Shown: in pieces, positions 34,979 to 41,847 of the stretch
How positions within the stretch are numbered: position 1 is the stretch's first letter
Layout of the letters: every line of letters begins with the position of its first letter
NCBI GenBank assembly: GCA_001604325.1
Contig: LVBF01000016.1
Span: forward strand, 1 to 41,847
DNA: 41,847 bases
Direction of reading: 5' to 3'
From: Spirochaetales bacterium Spiro_04
Lineage (GTDB): Bacteria > Spirochaetota > Spirochaetia > Sphaerochaetales > Sphaerochaetaceae
Notes under the pieces: generated by a model
What the model was told of the DNA's origin: nothing
What the model saw: only the letters and a program-made list of their open reading frames with translations
The model's database searches: none
Translations under genes and position numbers: made by a program

Positions 34979-35709
34979 CAGAGTACCCCCCCGCTCATCT
35001 GCTGGGCCAATTCACGCAGGATGGCGTTGTCGATGATCTCCCCCTCGCGGGTGACCAGTGAAGAGAAGTGGATGCAGAAGAGCGACAGGTCGTCGCCCAG
35101 CCGTCCGGCCTTCCCCACCCAATACGGTTGGGCGACCTCGACGCTGTTGGAGCGGGCCAAGGATTGCTCCTCACCGCGCTTGTCACGCCAGCAGAGGTCG
35201 ACCGCATAGGACGCGCCCATCTGTGGAAGGTTGATGTTCCACTGCTGGTCGTCCGTATCTATGGTGATGTCGTAGGCGCTCTCCTCTCCCCCGCCAAGGG
35301 GAGTCTGGCTCACCCGCAAAAAGAAGCTGCCGAGCGGCGCCCCCTCATCATCGACGATCTCCTCCAAGAGGTGGGAGGAGAATGACCAGTAGGCGAAGGC
35401 CCACTGAGGGTCACGGAGCAAGAGGTGGATCGAGGTGTCATGGTAGGACTCCGGCAGGCTCTCGGTGCCGGGCAGGCCGTTGACCGGATGGGAGTTGCCA
35501 CGATAGCTGGTCAGTGAATTGCAGTATCGGTTGCGATTGATCTTCCCCTTGATGGTCTGCAGATTCTCGTCGTCCTGTTCACCGAACGCCTCTTCCAAGG
35601 CATCTATGAGCTCCTCACGGTCCAGATCCTTCCAGCTCTTCACCCCCTCTTGCTGGGCGATGTACTGTAGCTCGGTCGTGGACAAGGAATCGATATTGAT
35701 GAGAATCAT
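34978..35709 (-). CDS. DUF4912 protein associated with the branching enzyme
   Basis: 243 residues. An N-terminal helix-extended-loop-helix or Rho-N-like segment (about 7-43: LSTTELQYIAQQEGVKSWKD) precedes the DUF4912 core (about 85-230: LPESYHDTSIHLLLRDPQWA, followed by FAYWSF). DUF4912 is often adjacent or fused to GH57 branching enzymes; its role in glycogen handling is unproven. The ATG at 35709 lies five bases after GGAG. A strong promoter and a palindrome precede it. Confidence 0.82.
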   Translation of the reverse strand: MILINIDSLSTTELQYIAQQEGVKSWKDLDREELIDALEEAFGEQDDENLQTIKGKINRNRYCNSLTSYRGNSHPVNGLPGTESLPESYHDTSIHLLLRDPQWAFAYWSFSSHLLEEIVDDEGAPLGSFFLRVSQTPLGGGEESAYDITIDTDDQQWNINLPQMGASYAVDLCWRDKRGEEQSLARSNSVEVAQPYWVGKAGRLGDDLSLFCIHFSSLVTREGEIIDNAILRELAQQMSGGVL

Positions 35710-35719
35710 GCGCACTCCA

Positions 35720-35734
35720 GTATGATCATCATAC
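35720..35734. promoter_or_regulatory. Operator-like palindrome at the DUF4912-GH57 start
   Basis: GTATGATCATCATAC: perfect 7-bp arms around a single C, centred at 35727. It overlaps the transcription start predicted from the promoter at 35740-35768, which is a typical repressor position. Confidence 0.5.
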
Positions 35735-35739
35735 GAGCA

Positions 35740-35768
35740 ATCGTAGAAGAATCATCGTTCTTAGTCAA
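35740..35768 (-). promoter_or_regulatory. Promoter of the DUF4912-GH57 operon
   Basis: The minus strand has TTGACT (35763-35768), a 17-bp spacer and TACGAT (35740-35745). Start expected near 35733, inside the palindrome. deoD ends 17 bp upstream on the same strand. Confidence 0.6.
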
Positions 35769-35785
35769 CAATGGCAAGGAATGCG

Positions 35786-36493
35786 CTACGCAAAGAGCGT
35801 GGAGAGAGCGAGCAGCACCATGGAGTCGAACGTGGTCTGCCGCTCTTTTGGCGGGACCTCTTCTCCACTGAGCAGCGAGTCGCTGACCGTCAACAGCGTC
35901 AACGCCTCCACCCCATACAGGCGGGCCAATGTATAGAGTTCACAGCTCTCCATCTCGATGGCCATCGTACCCACGCTCTGGGCGAGGGCCATCTTCTCCT
36001 TCCCCTTCAGGTCGTAGAACTGATCGCTGGTGAACACGTTCCCCACCTGGGCCGGGATGGAGAGCTCAATGGCCTTCTCGTAGGCGCGCCGGAGCAGGTC
36101 GAAGGAGGCGGTCGGGGCGAACTGGTAGGAGCCGAAGCGGCTCACGTTCATCCCGCTGTCGCAATCGGTGGCCTGGACGATGAGCACATCGCGCAGCTTG
36201 AGGCGCTCGCTCATCGTTCCGCAGGTCCCGATCCGCACGAGGCGCCGGGCCCCATGGTCCTTGATCAGCTCGTGGGCGTAGATGGAAAAGGAGGGCATGC
36301 CCATGCCGGTGCCCTGCACCGAGACACGGTGCCCCTTCCAGAAGCCGGTGAACCCCCACATGCCCCGAATCTCGTTGTAGCGCACCACCTCAGTGAGGCA
36401 GGTGGTGGCGATGTGTTCCGCCCTCAGCGGATCTCCCGGCAACAGGACTGTTTCAGCGATGCTCCCCTGTGGTGCGACGATATGGATACTCAT
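35786..36493 (-). CDS. deoD: Purine-nucleoside phosphorylase (DeoD type)
   Basis: 235 residues, the standard length. LLPGDPLRAEHIA is the phosphate-binding start, GTGMGMPSFSIYAHEL and RLVRIGTCGTM line the active site, and MAIEMESCELYTLA with TVSDSL gives the ribose-binding Glu and the catalytic Asp of DeoD. It cleaves purine ribo- and deoxyribonucleosides with phosphate. AGGAGG precedes the ATG at 36493. It is divergent from the DUF3536 GH57 gene across 50 bp and separates the two GH57 genes. Confidence 0.93.
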   Translation of the reverse strand: MSIHIVAPQGSIAETVLLPGDPLRAEHIATTCLTEVVRYNEIRGMWGFTGFWKGHRVSVQGTGMGMPSFSIYAHELIKDHGARRLVRIGTCGTMSERLKLRDVLIVQATDCDSGMNVSRFGSYQFAPTASFDLLRRAYEKAIELSIPAQVGNVFTSDQFYDLKGKEKMALAQSVGTMAIEMESCELYTLARLYGVEALTLLTVSDSLLSGEEVPPKERQTTFDSMVLLALSTLFA

Positions 36494-36514
36494 GCACGCC
36501 TCCTTCTCATATTC

Positions 36515-36550
36515 TTGGACAGATGATATACTCCTGTCCATATATGGACA
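36515..36550. promoter_or_regulatory. Divergent regulatory region with perfect palindrome over the GH57/DUF3536 start
   Basis: TGTCCATATATGGACA (36535-36550) is a perfect 16-bp palindrome containing the ATG at 36544. A further inverted half-site, TTGGACAG (36515-36522), lies upstream. A plus-strand -10, TATACT, is at 36527-36532, with TTCTCA 17 bp before it. The predicted leader is only 4-5 bases. Confidence 0.5.
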
Positions 36551-38871
36551 CAGCAAATGAGAATCAAAAGACGCCGTTGATCCTCCACGGGCACTTTTAC
36601 CAACCCCCCCGGGAGAACCCACGGACCGGAATCATCAATAAACAACTTTCCGCCAACCCCTGGGGGGATTGGAACGAACTGATCACCGCCGACTGCTACC
36701 GGGCGAATTGCCACTCGCGCTACCTCGACGCCTACGGCTCGATCATCAGCCTCTCCAACAACTACGAGGCGCTCAGCTTCAACTTCGGCCCCACCCTGCT
36801 CACCTGGCTCCAGGCCAACGACCCGGAGAGCTACGAGATGATCATCGAGGCGGACCGCAGCTCGATGAGGCGCCTGGGCCACGGCAACGCCATCGCCCAG
36901 GTCTACAGCCATGCGATTCTCCCCTTGGCCACCCGGGAGGACGCCCGCACCCAGATCCTCTGGGGTTTGGACGACTTCAACCGCCGCTTCGGCCGGGACG
37001 CCGAGGGAATCTGGCTCAGTGAGACGGCCATCAACGGGATGGTCATCGACCTCCTCGCCGAGGAGGGGGTGCGCTTCGTCATCCTCTCCCCCTGGCAGTG
37101 CCGGGCCGTGGACCGAGGGGGCAAGAAATTGGTCAACCTCGACGGCAAGCCCGCACCGTACGACCGAGCCTACCTCATCAGCGGGGAGGAGGGAGGGACC
37201 ATCAGCGCCTTCTTCTACAACCCCCAGCTGGCCGAGGGCATCAGCTTCGGCCACTACCTGAGGGACGCCGACCAACTCTACGAGCGTCTCTTGGCCATCA
37301 AGGGCACGGAGAAGCCCGCCATGATCCACACCGCCACCGACGGGGAGATCTACGGCCACCACGAGCCGTATGGCGACATGGCCCTCGCCGCCCTGACCCG
37401 GAAGGTCGGCGAGCGCAACGACTTCTTCTTCACCAACTACGCCTCCTACCTGGCCGACAACCCGGCCACTGAACGGGCCATCCTGCACGACGGAGAGGAC
37501 GCTCTGGGCACCAGTTGGTCGTGCTTCCACGGAGTGAGCCGCTGGTACAAGGATTGTGGGTGCCATACCGGCGGGGATGAGAGCTGGAACCAGAAGTGGA
37601 GGACGCCACTGCGCACCGCCCTCCAAGAGCTGGGAGGAGAGGTCGACCGTCTCTACGAAACAGAGGTCAAGGCGATCCTGGGAGAAGATTTCGATACCCG
37701 CGCCCTGCTCAACAGCTTCTCACCGGTGGCCAGCAAGCTGATCCCGATGCGGCAGTTCGTCAGCGCCTACACCGACTCACCCAAAGAGCAAGCGACCCTG
37801 GCGAGCCTGCTCCTCGCCCAGAAGTACAAGCACTACGCCTTCACCAGCTGTGGCTGGTTCTTCAACGACATCGCCGGGCTCGAGCCGAGACAGAACATCG
37901 CCTATGCGCTGATGGCCCTCTCCTACTGCCTCCCGTTCGCCGACGAGGAGCTGATGATGAACTTCCTCTCCACCCTCTCCAAGGCGAAGGCCAACCGCAA
38001 ACAGGACGGCACCGGCGAGAGCATCGCGACCGAAGAGCTGGGCCAGCTCTCCGGCATCGCGGAGGCTTCGCTCTTCTTCGCCCTGCGCCACCGCATGCTC
38101 GATGGCGCTGCACAGAATGAGCGGTATGGAATCTTTCGCCTCATCTCCTATGATACAGACCCTGCGGGTGACCGCCTGCTCATCGAGAACACCGATTCTC
38201 TGTCTCGCCATCTGAGTACGGTGACCGAGCAGTACACCCGCCTCTTGGGCACCACGTACCATCTCACCATCAGGGACGATGAGTCGGGTGATGCACAGCG
38301 CTACACCTTGGACATGGACGATATCCCGCTCAGGATGCGCGACGACCTGCTCTCCTCGATCGAACGGGGCTTCTGTGGCCTCGATCGTGAAGGGGTACGG
38401 AAACTGGGAAAGACGATCCGCAACTACAGTAGCCTGACACGCAGCGTCCCCTACCTGCCGATGGGGTCGCTCCACCAGGAGCTCGTCGGCGCGACCCTCG
38501 CCGCCTTCACCACCCTCTTCTCCAACGGCACCAGCGAACACTGGAAGGAGCTGCAGGGGGAGTATGAGACGTTGGTGAACTTCTTCCTCTCCTACGCCAA
38601 GCAACCGGAACGCGAAATGTTGGCCACGATCTTCGACCGCCAGATCCACCATGTCGCCACCCTCATCGCACGCGAGGGACTGAGGGAGAAGAGCCTCTCC
38701 TTCATCTTGGATTTCCTCGCCATGGTACGCTCCCACGCCATCGAGCCGGAGCTCAGGGGGCTGCAGGAGGAGGTCTACCCCTACCTCACCGCGGCCAAAA
38801 CGTGGGATGGCGACCCCACGCAGCTGGACGCGCTCGCCGGTGCGCTGAACTTCTCCCTCACGACCGACTGA
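36544..38871 (+). CDS. GH57-family glycoside hydrolase with DUF3536
   Basis: 775 residues. An N-terminal GH57 barrel opens with LHGHFYQPPRENP (14-26); WLSETAING carries a probable nucleophile E160, and HTATDGEIYGHHEPYG (about 262-277) the second acidic site (D266, E268). The rest is the DUF3536 region, with cysteine-rich SWSCFHGVSRWYKDCGCHTG. Specificity is unknown; alpha-glucan chemistry is likely from the fold. The ATG at 36544 fits the family N-terminus but has no Shine-Dalgarno sequence and lies inside a perfect palindrome. It is convergent with the GNAT gene (14-bp overlap). Confidence 0.87.
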   Translation: MDTANENQKTPLILHGHFYQPPRENPRTGIINKQLSANPWGDWNELITADCYRANCHSRYLDAYGSIISLSNNYEALSFNFGPTLLTWLQANDPESYEMIIEADRSSMRRLGHGNAIAQVYSHAILPLATREDARTQILWGLDDFNRRFGRDAEGIWLSETAINGMVIDLLAEEGVRFVILSPWQCRAVDRGGKKLVNLDGKPAPYDRAYLISGEEGGTISAFFYNPQLAEGISFGHYLRDADQLYERLLAIKGTEKPAMIHTATDGEIYGHHEPYGDMALAALTRKVGERNDFFFTNYASYLADNPATERAILHDGEDALGTSWSCFHGVSRWYKDCGCHTGGDESWNQKWRTPLRTALQELGGEVDRLYETEVKAILGEDFDTRALLNSFSPVASKLIPMRQFVSAYTDSPKEQATLASLLLAQKYKHYAFTSCGWFFNDIAGLEPRQNIAYALMALSYCLPFADEELMMNFLSTLSKAKANRKQDGTGESIATEELGQLSGIAEASLFFALRHRMLDGAAQNERYGIFRLISYDTDPAGDRLLIENTDSLSRHLSTVTEQYTRLLGTTYHLTIRDDESGDAQRYTLDMDDIPLRMRDDLLSSIERGFCGLDREGVRKLGKTIRNYSSLTRSVPYLPMGSLHQELVGATLAAFTTLFSNGTSEHWKELQGEYETLVNFFLSYAKQPEREMLATIFDRQIHHVATLIAREGLREKSLSFILDFLAMVRSHAIEPELRGLQEEVYPYLTAAKTWDGDPTQLDALAGALNFSLTTD

Positions 38872-39136
38872 TGAGTGAGCTGAGCTCACGATCTGCGCTG
38901 AGCAACGAGGCGGCGTAGGGACAGCGGGGGACGATCGTCCTCCCCTCGCGCAAGGCCCGCTCGACGACGAGCATCACCAAGGCTCGGGCGATGCCTTGGC
39001 CGCGGATCGATGGATCGACTTCGGTATGCGAGATGAGCAGGGCGCCGCTGTCGGTGGTGCTCACCTCCACCGTGGCGAGTGGACTCTCGTCTCTCTCTCC
39101 GTAGGCAAAGCCCCCGTCCATTCGATAGTACTCCAC
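38858..39136 (-). CDS. Small GNAT-family N-acetyltransferase (YjdJ/COG2388 type)
   Basis: 92 residues. The minimal GNAT fold: LISHTEVDPSIRGQGIARAL is the acetyl-CoA-binding strand and loop (R/Q-x-x-G-x-G/A as RGQGIA), and VPRCPYAASLLSADREL is the C-terminal part with the Pro-x-Cys-x-Tyr pattern of this subfamily. The substrate is unknown. The GTG start at 39136 has AGAGGG seven bases upstream, one base after the recN stop; an ATG at 39121 is the alternative. It is the last gene of the nadK-recN operon. Confidence 0.82.
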   Translation of the reverse strand: MEYYRMDGGFAYGERDESPLATVEVSTTDSGALLISHTEVDPSIRGQGIARALVMLVVERALREGRTIVPRCPYAASLLSADRELSSLISRS

Positions 39137-39137
39137 A

Positions 39138-40802
39138 TCAAAGCCCTCTCTCCAACAGCTTCGAGGCATGAGACAGACTCTCTTGGCTCGTCTCATCCCC
39201 GCTGAGCATCCGCGCGATCTCCCGACGCCTCGCGTCCCCCTCCACCTTCGAGATGAGGGACCAGCTCATCGAGTCGGCCACCTCCTTGTGGACGACGAGA
39301 TGGAGGTCCGCCTTGCTGGCGATCGAGGCGAGGTGGGTGATGACCACCACCTGGTGGCTGCGGCTCAGCAGGGAGAGCTCCTCGGCCACCGCGATGGCGA
39401 CCGTCCCCCCGATGCCGGCATCCACCTCATCGAAGATCAAGGTGGGGATGGCGTCGCTCTCGGCCAGGCTCGTCTTGACGGCGAGCATGATCCGGCTCAG
39501 TTCACCCCCACTGGCCACCGAGCGGATGGGCAGCAGCTCCATGCCGGGGTTCGCGCAGATCAGGTACTCGACCGAATCGATTCCCACCGTGGTGGGGGCG
39601 GTCGTCTCGAACTCGATGAAGAAGCGTGCCTGTTGCATGCCCAGGCGCCGCAACTTCGACTCCACCGTCATAGAGAGGCGCAGCGCCGCTTCACGGCGGA
39701 CGTCGCTCAGGCTCCGGGCGCTCTCCATCATCTGAAGGCGCGCCTCCTCGATCTGCTTTTCAAGCGCTTCCAGGGCCGCCTCCCCCTCCTCGCCGAGGGA
39801 GAGCCGGGCCTGGCTCTCCGCAAAGAAGGCAAGGGTCGCTTCCAGGGTCGGCCCATGCTTCTTCTTCAGCCGTTGCAGCAGGGCGAGCCGCCCTTGGAGG
39901 GCGTCCAGTTCATCGGGGCTGAAGCTGATGGAGCCGAGGTAGTCGCGCAGGCTCTCATAGATGTCCTGCACCTCGAGGAAGGCGCCTTCCAAGCGCTGGA
40001 CGAGGGGCGTGAGCGAACCGTCGATGTGGGCAGCCTCAGCCACCTCCCCCTGGGCTTGGCGCAAGAGCGGGACCGCCCCCGTCCCCTCATGCAGATGGTG
40101 GGTCGCAAGGTGGAGTTGCTCGTAGAGCTGTTCGGCCGAAGCGATGATCTTCACCTGTTGGGCGATCTCCTCATCCTCGCCGGGCTTTGGGTCGACCTGG
40201 GCGATCTCATCGACGGCGAAGCGCAGGTAGTCGGCCTCCCTCCTCGCATTCGCAAGGGAGGCCTGCATCGCCTTGTGCTGGCCCACCAAGCGCTGATGCT
40301 CCTCATAGCGGGCACGGTATTCACCCAGGCGGTCGTCGCATGCGGCCCATGCGTCAAGGACCCGCAGCTGACGCTGCGGTGAGAGCAGGCTCTGGTGGTC
40401 GCGCTGGGCGCTGATGTCGAAGAGCTCACAGGAGACGGCGGTGAGATCGGAGAGCGTTGCCGTCGCCCCACAAATCGTGGTGACCGAACGCCCGGTTCTC
40501 CGGATGGTGCGCCGGATGATCGCCGTATCCTCCCCAAGGGTCAAATCCTCACGGTCGAGAAACGCAGAGAGCGCCTCTCCCGGGCCTTGGGGGAGGTAGA
40601 AGGTGGCGGTCACCGTGGCGCTTTCGCTTCCACTGCGGATGGCCTGGACATCGGCCTTCGATCCCAAGAGGAGCGACAGGGCGCCGAGGATGATGGACTT
40701 GCCCGCCCCGGTCTCCCCGCTGATGACGGTGAAGTGCTCGTCGAACTCCAGCAGCGAGTCCTCGATGAGGGCATAGTTGTGGATCTCCAGGCGCTCAAGC
40801 AT
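39138..40802 (-). CDS. recN: DNA repair ATPase RecN
   Basis: 554 residues. SMC-like: Walker A GETGAGKS (29-36), a coiled-coil middle (about 150-370), ABC signature SGGELSRIMLAVKT and Walker B TLIFDEVDAGIGG, followed by QVVVITHLASIAS. It acts early in double-strand break repair. The ATG overlaps the nadK end by 8 bp. The nadK-recN pairing is common in bacteria. Confidence 0.96.
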   Translation of the reverse strand: MLERLEIHNYALIEDSLLEFDEHFTVISGETGAGKSIILGALSLLLGSKADVQAIRSGSESATVTATFYLPQGPGEALSAFLDREDLTLGEDTAIIRRTIRRTGRSVTTICGATATLSDLTAVSCELFDISAQRDHQSLLSPQRQLRVLDAWAACDDRLGEYRARYEEHQRLVGQHKAMQASLANARREADYLRFAVDEIAQVDPKPGEDEEIAQQVKIIASAEQLYEQLHLATHHLHEGTGAVPLLRQAQGEVAEAAHIDGSLTPLVQRLEGAFLEVQDIYESLRDYLGSISFSPDELDALQGRLALLQRLKKKHGPTLEATLAFFAESQARLSLGEEGEAALEALEKQIEEARLQMMESARSLSDVRREAALRLSMTVESKLRRLGMQQARFFIEFETTAPTTVGIDSVEYLICANPGMELLPIRSVASGGELSRIMLAVKTSLAESDAIPTLIFDEVDAGIGGTVAIAVAEELSLLSRSHQVVVITHLASIASKADLHLVVHKEVADSMSWSLISKVEGDARRREIARMLSGDETSQESLSHASKLLERGL

Positions 40803-41655
40803 GCATGCCTCCCGACCAGTTGAGCTTGTCTCTCAGCACCTCGATGAAATTGCGCCGTTGGCTGACGACGAGCAGGGCTCGGCTCTGCGACCGCTCCACC
40901 TCGATGATGTCCCCCTCGGCGAGGGCGAAGTTCTGCTGCCCGTCGAGCGAGAGCATCAGGCCGGTGCGCTGACCGGGGGCGATGGTGATGGAGATCCGCG
41001 ACTCCCCGTTGACCACCAGCGGACGGTTGGAGAGGGTGAAGGGACAGATCGGGGTGATGACCAGGCAGGAGAGGCCCACGTCAAGGATCGGGCCACCGGC
41101 CGCGAGGCTGTAGCCGGTCGATCCGGTGGGGGTCGCGATGATGATTCCATCGGAGCGGAAGAAGCCGGCCTCCTTGTCGTCGACCTTCAGCGCCATATTG
41201 ATGAGCTTGCTGATGCCGCTGGAGGCGACGACCATCTCATTGAGCGCATGGGCGCTGTAGACGCGCGTATTGTCGCGGATCACCGTGGTGCGGATCATCA
41301 GGCGACGGCTGATGGCATGCTTTCCCTCCAGGAAGAGATCGATGGCCTCCTGCCACTCATCGACGGAGATCTCGGTGACGAAGCCGAAGGTCCCCAGATT
41401 GACGGCCAGGATCGGGATGCCGTAGCTATGGAGGTAGCGGGCGCAGTACAGGACCGTGCCATCGCCACCGAGGCAGATCACCAGGCCGGTCCCCTCCTCG
41501 ATGTGGATCTTCTCGTTCGCCGTCATCGTCTTGAAGACCGTGCTTCTGATCCCACGCTCACCAAGGTAGCGGGCGATGGTCTCGCTCATCTCGTGGCTCT
41601 CTTTCTTTCTCCAGTTCGCGACGATCAGGACGTGAGTGATCTTCTCTGTGTCCAT
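40795..41655 (-). CDS. nadK: NAD kinase
   Basis: 286 residues. GGDGT (63-67) is the phosphate-binding motif, NE (139-140) follows, and SDGIIIATPTGSTGYSLAAGG (168-188) is the conserved substrate region. It makes NADP from NAD and ATP (or polyphosphate). AGGAG precedes the ATG at 41655. The gene begins 11 bases after the preceding reading frame, so it is likely co-transcribed with it. Confidence 0.96.
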   Translation of the reverse strand: MDTEKITHVLIVANWRKKESHEMSETIARYLGERGIRSTVFKTMTANEKIHIEEGTGLVICLGGDGTVLYCARYLHSYGIPILAVNLGTFGFVTEISVDEWQEAIDLFLEGKHAISRRLMIRTTVIRDNTRVYSAHALNEMVVASSGISKLINMALKVDDKEAGFFRSDGIIIATPTGSTGYSLAAGGPILDVGLSCLVITPICPFTLSNRPLVVNGESRISITIAPGQRTGLMLSLDGQQNFALAEGDIIEVERSQSRALLVVSQRRNFIEVLRDKLNWSGGMHA

Positions 41656-41666
41656 GTACCAATCTC

Positions 41667-41847
41667 CTACGGAAGGTGTGTGATGACCTTTAAGAGCAAT
41701 TCTACATCACTTTGCTTGAGAAAGGGATAAATCGGCACCCGAATCGAGCGCAAAAATGGGGCGGTGGCCTCAGGAAAGTGATCGTAGATCTCCTCGATCG
41801 AAGCGGCGAGGCTCTTCTCGAATGTACGCTTGGCCATGACTTGGTAC
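41667..41847 (-). CDS. C-terminal fragment, probable DegT/DnrJ/EryC1-type aminotransferase
   Basis: Sixty residues are readable before the TAG at 41667, running off the window edge with no start in view. The ending SIRVPIYPFLKQSDVELLLK, followed by VITHLP, resembles the C-terminus of sugar aminotransferases of the DegT family (pattern P-x-Y-P-x-L then an amphipathic helix). These PLP enzymes make amino sugars for envelope polysaccharides. The evidence is a short tail only; other families cannot be excluded. Confidence 0.4.
   Translation of the reverse strand, partial: YQVMAKRTFEKSLAASIEEIYDHFPEATAPFLRSIRVPIYPFLKQSDVELLLKVITHLP

Overview
The window is a gene-dense, GC-rich chromosomal segment with no stretch over about 220 bp lacking a gene. 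No tRNA, rRNA, insertion sequence, prophage or CRISPR array is visible. Gene content and order suggest a spirochaete, most likely of the Sphaerochaeta group. murG, cvpA and a polymerase III delta-prime-like gene sit beside an NtrB/NtrC-type pair, as I recall for Treponema (the AtcS/AtcR neighbourhood). The dcw cluster lacks murE, murD, murC and ddl and runs into dprA, xerC and hslVU. A flhF relative has lost its GTPase motifs, which would suit a lineage without flagella. The taxonomic call is inference from gene content only.

Layout. 1-3.6 kb: a TRAP transporter (dctP, dctQ, partial dctM) divergent from an IclR-family regulator, with two matching operator-like palindromes between them. 3.6-5.7 kb: a group-2 sigma-70 factor whose start is preceded by an exact -24/-12 (sigma-54) promoter and tandem 16-bp repeats, an unknown gene, and groES without groEL. 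5.7-13.1 kb (minus strand): an overlapping operon murG-cvpA-holB-histidine kinase-sigma-54 activator-dinG. 13.2-18.8 kb: secA, a LysM/LytM protein with a degenerate peptidase site, and a class B penicillin-binding protein with complete motifs. 18.8-33.2 kb (minus strand): a 16-gene tandem array mraZ-rsmH-ftsL-murF-mraY-ftsW-ftsQ-ftsA-ftsZ-xerD-tauE-dprA-xerC-hslV-hslU-flhF-like, with genes overlapping or at most 25 bp apart. 33.4-38.9 kb: glycan genes (GH57 branching enzyme plus DUF4912, and a second GH57/DUF3536 protein) flanking deoD. 38.9-41.8 kb: nadK-recN-GNAT, and the 3' end of a probable DegT-family aminotransferase.

How the parts may work together. The array couples rRNA methylation, lipid-linked precursor synthesis (MurF, MraY; MurG nearby), divisome assembly (FtsL, W, Q, A, Z), Xer recombination and HslUV proteolysis, probably under an autoregulated mraZ promoter. 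The kinase/activator pair in the murG operon is the obvious candidate to drive the sigma-54 promoter of the sigma-70 gene. That would form an NtrC-type activator, RpoN, alternative sigma-70 cascade similar in logic to Borrelia Rrp2-RpoN-RpoS. This wiring is inference; the promoter sequence and the gene neighbours are directly visible.
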